A stretch of DNA of 6,185 bases from Bacteroidia bacterium (GTDB lineage Bacteria > Bacteroidota > Bacteroidia > NS11-12g > UBA9320): assembly GCA_013042025.1 (NCBI GenBank), contig JABDQY010000285.1, forward strand, positions 1 through 6,185, read 5' to 3'. This document shows positions 6,155 to 6,185 of this stretch, piece after piece. Under the pieces are notes generated by a model. The model ran no database searches and was not told where the DNA came from. It was given only the letters and a program-made list of their open reading frames with translations. How positions within the stretch are numbered: the stretch's first letter is position 1; every line of letters starts with the position of its first letter. The position numbers and the translations under genes are program-made.

Positions 6155-6185
6155 TTAAAACGGTAAGTCGTCGTCTCCCTCATCC
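6155..6185 (-). CDS. ssb: Single-stranded DNA-binding protein, C-terminal tip (partial, 5' end outside the window)
   Basis: The minus strand entering from the right edge reads D-E-G-D-D-D-L-P-F and then TAA (6157-6155). This is the acidic C-terminal tip of bacterial SSB, the flexible peptide (canonically DDDIPF; DDLPF variants are usual) that docks repair and replication partners such as RecQ, RecO and exonuclease I. Only nine codons are visible, but the tip is highly diagnostic, and ssb directly before gldE-gldD matches the arrangement I recall from Flavobacterium. The stop codon is in the same reading frame as gldE, with 15 nt between it and the gldE TTG. The promoter for this operon must lie beyond the right edge. 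Confidence 0.88.
   Translation of the reverse strand, partial: DEGDDDLPF

Noticed and set aside
6136..6160. Possible Bacteroidota promoter between ssb and gldE (CAACTTTG on the minus strand)
   Set aside because: It has the TTTG half but not the leading TA, it overlaps the gldE TTG start, and no good -33 element is visible. Read-through transcription from ssb is simpler.

Overview
The window looks like ordinary chromosomal DNA from a member of the Bacteroidota, most likely of the flavobacterial or cytophagal type. The evidence is an AT-rich sequence (my estimate by eye is about 35-38% G+C), almost no Shine-Dalgarno sequences, the gliding-motility pair gldE-gldD directly behind ssb, a TruB with no C-terminal PUA domain, and a Tgt C-terminus without the zinc cysteines. 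No mobile element, CRISPR array, RNA gene, phage remnant or defence system was found.

The left two thirds (1-4172, + strand) is one tightly packed gene string that reads as an operon. It holds the C-terminal end of tgt (queuosine tRNA modification), a small S23/four-helix-bundle protein, an LptF/LptG-type lipopolysaccharide-export permease, truB (tRNA pseudouridine 55), ribF (FMN/FAD synthesis) and a secreted M23 zinc endopeptidase with a C-terminal LysM domain. The genes overlap or abut (4 nt, 23-nt gap, 0 nt, 4 nt, 32 nt), so coordinated transcription and translational coupling are likely. No internal promoter or terminator is visible. The common thread is housekeeping: tRNA modification, cofactor supply and envelope assembly or remodelling.

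The right third (4174-6185, - strand) reads leftward from beyond the right edge: the last nine codons of ssb, then gldE (a CNNM/CBS/CorC-type membrane protein) and gldD (a lipoprotein needed for gliding in Flavobacterium johnsoniae). gldE and gldD overlap by 8 nt. The two operons converge with a single nucleotide between their stop codons.

Only about 39 nt of the 6185 lie outside coding regions: 622-644, 4173 and 6140-6154. Four of the seven starts inside the window are TTG or GTG. The less routine points are the S23-type gene between tgt and the permease, the deleted zinc loop in Tgt, the run of non-ATG coupled starts, and the near-zero convergent junction. I do not see a previously undescribed system here and do not claim one.
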